From Prosthecobacter sp. (GTDB lineage: Bacteria > Verrucomicrobiota > Verrucomicrobiia > Verrucomicrobiales > Verrucomicrobiaceae): a stretch of 9,328 nt of DNA. Of the stretch, positions 6,311 to 9,328 are shown in pieces; within the stretch, counting starts at the first letter, position 1, and every line of letters begins with the position of its first letter. The DNA lies in contig JAOZVT010000605.1 of NCBI GenBank assembly GCA_025869455.1, positions 1-9,328 of the forward strand. The letters run 5' to 3'. A program made the translations under genes and the position numbers. The notes under the pieces were generated by a model. It made no database searches and had not been told where the DNA came from. It was given only the letters and a program-made list of their open reading frames with translations.

Positions 6311-6574
6311 TCAAGGTTTCTTGGGGGCTGCTTCCTTCACTTTTTCAGTGAACTTCGCAGGTTCCTTGTTGAAGTCCTTGATGCAGGATTTGCAGCAAAG
6401 GTACACGTCGGTGCCTTCGTGGGTCACTTTGACAGGTTTGCCCATGCCACCGAGTTCTTCACCGGAGACAGGACAGGTTTTCAAGGGGTAATCGGCTGGC
6501 AATCCCGTATCTGCAGCGCTGATGGCGCTAGCACCGAGGAGGAGACTGGAGAGAAGGGCGAGGGTAAGTTTCAT
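6311..6574 (-). CDS. YHS/TRASH-like small secreted protein, putative periplasmic copper-binding protein
   Basis: The 87-residue product has a Sec signal peptide (MKLTLALLSSLLLGASAISA, likely cut near residue 20) and no lipobox, so it should be soluble in the periplasm. The mature domain is YPLKTCPVSGEELGGMG, HEG, YLCCKSC and EPAKF, with possible ligands C34, M44, H52, C60, C61 and C64. It ends in a Lys/Pro tail. I start it at the ATG 6572-6574, which gives a clean signal peptide. A longer frame runs to 6622 but adds an uncharacteristic basic stretch. It follows cusA by 63 bases in the same direction and is likely in the same operon. It may hand Cu(I) to the pump or buffer it, a role that CusF plays in enterobacteria. 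That role is inference from context; the protein is not CusF-like in sequence. Confidence 0.85.
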   Translation of the reverse strand: MKLTLALLSSLLLGASAISAADTGLPADYPLKTCPVSGEELGGMGKPVKVTHEGTDVYLCCKSCIKDFNKEPAKFTEKVKEAAPKKP

Positions 6575-6637
6575 AAGTATGGATTTGTTCTTGGGTGTTT
6601 GTCTTCTTATTCGAGACGGCAAAGCCGCCTGGAAAAT

Positions 6638-9328
6638 TCATGTTTCAGGGTTTTGTCCCAGTGAATCGTGCAGGGAACCTTTCTTGAATTCACGCCCGCG
6701 CAGCCACAAGAAGATGACGGGCGTGACGATGAGGATATGCAGGAGGCTGGAGATCATGCCCCCGATGACGGGGGTGGCGAGAGGCTTCATGACTTCCGCA
6801 CCCTGCCGATGGCTCCACATGATGGGGAGCAACGAGGCGACGATGGTGGCCACGGTCATGACCTTGGGGCGGAGGCGGAGGCGTGCACCGTCCTTCACGG
6901 CCTGGACAAGGTCTTCATAACTGAAAGCTTTGCCCAGTTTGGCCATGCGATCCTTCACGGTTTCTTCCAGATACACCACCATGACCACGCCCGTCTGAAC
7001 GGCGGTGCCGAAGAGGGCGATGTAGCCTACCCAAACGGCTCCATTGAAGTTGTAGCCTAACAGTTTTTGCAATAGGACGCCGCCGCTGAGCGCGAAGGGG
7101 ACGGCAAGCATGACGTGGGCGGCTTCCAAGGCGCTGTTATAGACGATGTAAAGCAGTACAAAGATGATGAGCAATACAATTGGGAAAACGATCACCATGG
7201 TGTCCACAAACCGACGTTGGTTCTCGTAGTCTCCGGTCATCTTCCAGGTCATGCCTTGCCAATCGATCGTTCCTAGTTTTTGCTCCACCTCTTGCACGAA
7301 GCCGCCGAGGTCACGATCCTGCACGTTGGTTTGGACGAAGGAACGTAGGCGACCGTTTTCGGAGGCGATTTCATTGGCCCCAATGTCACGAGTGATTTTA
7401 GCAACCATGCCCAGGGGGATATAGGTGACGGGCGTCTTGCCTGCGGCGTTCATGGCCGAGGTTGGGTCGGCACTGTTCATCCCGCTGCGGGCAGATACGA
7501 GGATACGACTGAGTTTTTCGATGTCGTCACGCTCAGTTCGCTGCACTCGGATTTGAATAGGAAACCTCTGTCTGCCTTCGATGGTGGTGCTGATATTCTT
7601 GCCGCCAATGGAGACTTCTACGGCATCCAACACGTCTTTGGCGCTGAGTCCATAGCGGGCCATGGCCTCGCGATCTACCTGGATATTGAGGTAAGGTTTG
7701 CCCTGTACTCGTGAGGCAGAAACGCCAGCGGAGCCTTCAATGGAATTGATGAGTTTCTCCACTTCAAAAGCCTTTTGCTGGATCGCATTGAGATCATCGC
7801 CGTAGATCTTGACGCCGACTTGCGCACGGATGCCAGTGTAAAGCATGAGGATACGGTTTTCGATGGGTTGCAGAAAGGCGGGAACATATCCCGGCACCTG
7901 CTTCATCTTTTCCGTGAGCTCGGCTTTGAGCTTTTCAATGGTCATGCCCTCACGCCAGTCGGGGTTCCGTTTGACGCTGAAGCGTCCATTGGGAATGTAC
8001 TCAGGTTTGAGCATGATGGTGGTTTCCAGCATCTCAGTCGGAGCCGGATCCGTGGCCGTTTCAAAGCGGCCTAACTTCCCGGCTACCGAAGCGACTTCAG
8101 GCGTTTCAGAGATGACTTTGTCCTGCCAGGACATCACACGCTGGATTTCTTTGAGGCCTGTTTTAGGCAACAGTACGGGCATGTAAAGCAGGCTTCCTTC
8201 ATTGAGCGGAGGCATGAATTCTTTGCCAAAACCCGTGACGGTTTCTGCCAGTCGAGGATAGCCCGCATCGCGAATTTGTTTCACCGTGGAACGTGGCAAT
8301 CCAAATGCTTCCAGTAGAGCGAAAGACAAGATGAGCACGGCTGTGGTGAGGACGGTCTTGCGATGACTCAGAGCCCAATTCAGCGTCGGTTCATACAGAC
8401 GCAGCAGGAACTTCATCACGATATTCTTTTCTTCAGAATGAAAAGGACCTCGGACTAACAAAGAGCATAACACTGGGACAACGGTGACGGCCAGAAGAGT
8501 GGAGCCGATCATGGCAAAGGTCTTCGTGAAGGCCAGGGGGTGGAAGAGCTTTCCTTCCTGTCCCGTCAGGGCAAATACGGGCACGAAAGCAAGGATGATG
8601 ATGGCCATGGCAAAGAAGATCGGACGCCCCACCTGAATGCAGGCCGTGAGGGTGACATTCAAAGTTTCTTGAGGCGTTAAGCGTGTGCCTTTTTTCTCCT
8701 CTGCCTCCTCGCAATGTCGAATCACATTTTCAGTGACCACAATGGCTGCGTCCACAAGTACACCAATGGCAATGGCGATGCCGGTGAGCGACATGATGTT
8801 GCTGGTGATCCCAAATTCCTTCATCAACAGGAAGGAGATCAAAATAGAAATTGGCAAGGGCAGGGTGACGATGAGGATGCTGCGGAAATGCCAAAGGAAA
8901 ATGATGTGAGCGAGGGTGACCAGAATGAATTCTTCCAGCAGCGCGTGCTTCAATGTGTCGATGGTGTTGTCAATCAGTTCGCTGCGATCATAGAAGGGTT
9001 TGATGGTGATGCCGGGCGGCAGACTGGACGAGATTTGGGCGATCTTTTCTTTGATGCGCTCAATGACCGCCTTGGCATTTTCTCCCGTTCTCATGATCAC
9101 CGTTCCACCCACGGCCTCGTGGCCATTGAGGTCGAGAGCACCTCGGCGGAAATCACCCCCAATTTGTACCGTGGCGATGTCTTTCAGGTAGATGGGCGTG
9201 CCTTCCATGGCCTTCACGGTGACCAGTTCCAGATCCTCGGGACTGGTGACCAAGCCAATGCCACGCAGCACAAACTCGGCTCCGTTTTCTTCTACCACCT
9301 TGCCGCCCACATTGAGGTTAGCATTCTG
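6638..9328 (-). CDS. cusA: CusA-type heavy-metal efflux RND transporter (Cu(I)/Ag(I)), 5' end beyond the window
   Basis: The inner-membrane proton-driven pump of a tripartite CusCBA-type system. The 896 visible residues begin in the porter domain (QNANLNVGGKVV) and reach the natural stop. About 200 N-terminal residues lie beyond the right edge, judging from the family length near 1050. TM4 carries GIAIAIGVLVDAAIVVTENV, with the proton-relay Asp (codon 8750-8752) and a Glu seven residues later. Three methionines align with the E. coli CusA relay M573/M623/M672: LLYM (8180-8182), TEM (8030-8032) and NRILM (7844-7846). The first two are 50 residues apart, as I recall for E. coli. This supports Cu(I)/Ag(I) rather than the divalent ions of CzcA. 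Oddities are a Gln (6995-6997) where E. coli has Glu939, and about 24 extra residues before GKEFMPPLNEG. CusB- and CusC-like genes are expected upstream, off the right edge. Confidence 0.94.
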   Translation of the reverse strand, partial: QNANLNVGGKVVEENGAEFVLRGIGLVTSPEDLELVTVKAMEGTPIYLKDIATVQIGGDFRRGALDLNGHEAVGGTVIMRTGENAKAVIERIKEKIAQISSSLPPGITIKPFYDRSELIDNTIDTLKHALLEEFILVTLAHIIFLWHFRSILIVTLPLPISILISFLLMKEFGITSNIMSLTGIAIAIGVLVDAAIVVTENVIRHCEEAEEKKGTRLTPQETLNVTLTACIQVGRPIFFAMAIIILAFVPVFALTGQEGKLFHPLAFTKTFAMIGSTLLAVTVVPVLCSLLVRGPFHSEEKNIVMKFLLRLYEPTLNWALSHRKTVLTTAVLILSFALLEAFGLPRSTVKQIRDAGYPRLAETVTGFGKEFMPPLNEGSLLYMPVLLPKTGLKEIQRVMSWQDKVISETPEVASVAGKLGRFETATDPAPTEMLETTIMLKPEYIPNGRFSVKRNPDWREGMTIEKLKAELTEKMKQVPGYVPAFLQPIENRILMLYTGIRAQVGVKIYGDDLNAIQQKAFEVEKLINSIEGSAGVSASRVQGKPYLNIQVDREAMARYGLSAKDVLDAVEVSIGGKNISTTIEGRQRFPIQIRVQRTERDDIEKLSRILVSARSGMNSADPTSAMNAAGKTPVTYIPLGMVAKITRDIGANEIASENGRLRSFVQTNVQDRDLGGFVQEVEQKLGTIDWQGMTWKMTGDYENQRRFVDTMVIVFPIVLLIIFVLLYIVYNSALEAAHVMLAVPFALSGGVLLQKLLGYNFNGAVWVGYIALFGTAVQTGVVMVVYLEETVKDRMAKLGKAFSYEDLVQAVKDGARLRLRPKVMTVATIVASLLPIMWSHRQGAEVMKPLATPVIGGMISSLLHILIVTPVIFLWLRGREFKKGSLHDSLGQNPET

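Noticed and set aside
6614..6626. Small CGGC-AAA-GCCG stem between cusA and the YHS gene as a terminator
   Set aside because: The stem is only four base pairs and has no U-tract in the leftward direction; the two genes are probably co-transcribed.
6522..7060. Rightward open frames opposite the 3' end of cusA and the YHS gene start
   Set aside because: They mirror strongly supported leftward genes, have no recognisable motifs, and show the biased composition expected of antisense reading.
1..9328. CRISPR arrays, tRNA or rRNA genes, insertion sequences, integrase or attachment sites
   Set aside because: No regularly spaced repeats, no tRNA-like cloverleaf, no transposase or integrase motifs and no terminal repeats were seen on either strand by eye.

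Overview
The window reads as a bacterial chromosomal segment built around a copper (Cu(I)/Ag(I)) detoxification locus. The gene set and protein style (secreted beta-sandwich protein, YHS-type small proteins, CusA flavour, start sites with no clear Shine-Dalgarno) suggest a Verrucomicrobiota-like Gram-negative organism. That assignment is inference from remembered protein style, not a database match.

Left part (1-1783). A leftward reading frame with a His-rich N-terminus runs off the left edge (complement 1-145, unidentified). A sugar-phosphate nucleotidyltransferase of the MurU/mannose-1-phosphate guanylyltransferase type (240-1169, +) diverges from it. This gene meets, stop codon against stop codon with no spacer, a small secreted protein of unknown function (complement 1170-1676) that has its own plausible promoter.

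Middle part (1784-4800). A complete CopA-type P1B-1 ATPase (complement 1784-4153) carries two heavy-metal-binding zinc-ribbon-like modules at its N-terminus instead of a classical HMA domain. Diverging from it is an ECF-type sigma factor (4177-4800, +) with a Cys-X-Cys in the linker and a six-ligand Cys/His tail. This layout recalls the copper-sensing CorE (ECF44-like) sigma factors.

Right part (4809-9328), all leftward. The order of transcription is a CusA-type RND copper/silver efflux pump (5' end beyond the right edge), a secreted YHS/TRASH-like small protein, a strong hairpin, a YkuD L,D-transpeptidase with a peptidoglycan-binding-like and a LysM-like region, and a second YHS/TRASH-like protein that is a lipoprotein. 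The two YHS proteins are paralogues (34 identities over 54 aligned residues, counted by eye) and flank the transpeptidase.

Proposed working (inference): CopA clears the cytoplasm and CusA, with CusB/CusC expected off the right edge, clears the periplasm. The YHS proteins bind periplasmic Cu(I), and the Cys-rich sigma factor senses copper and may drive the cluster. The least expected member is the L,D-transpeptidase. Its catalytic cysteine is of a type known to be poisoned by copper, so placing it between two putative copper-binding proteins suggests a module that keeps cell-wall cross-linking working under copper stress.
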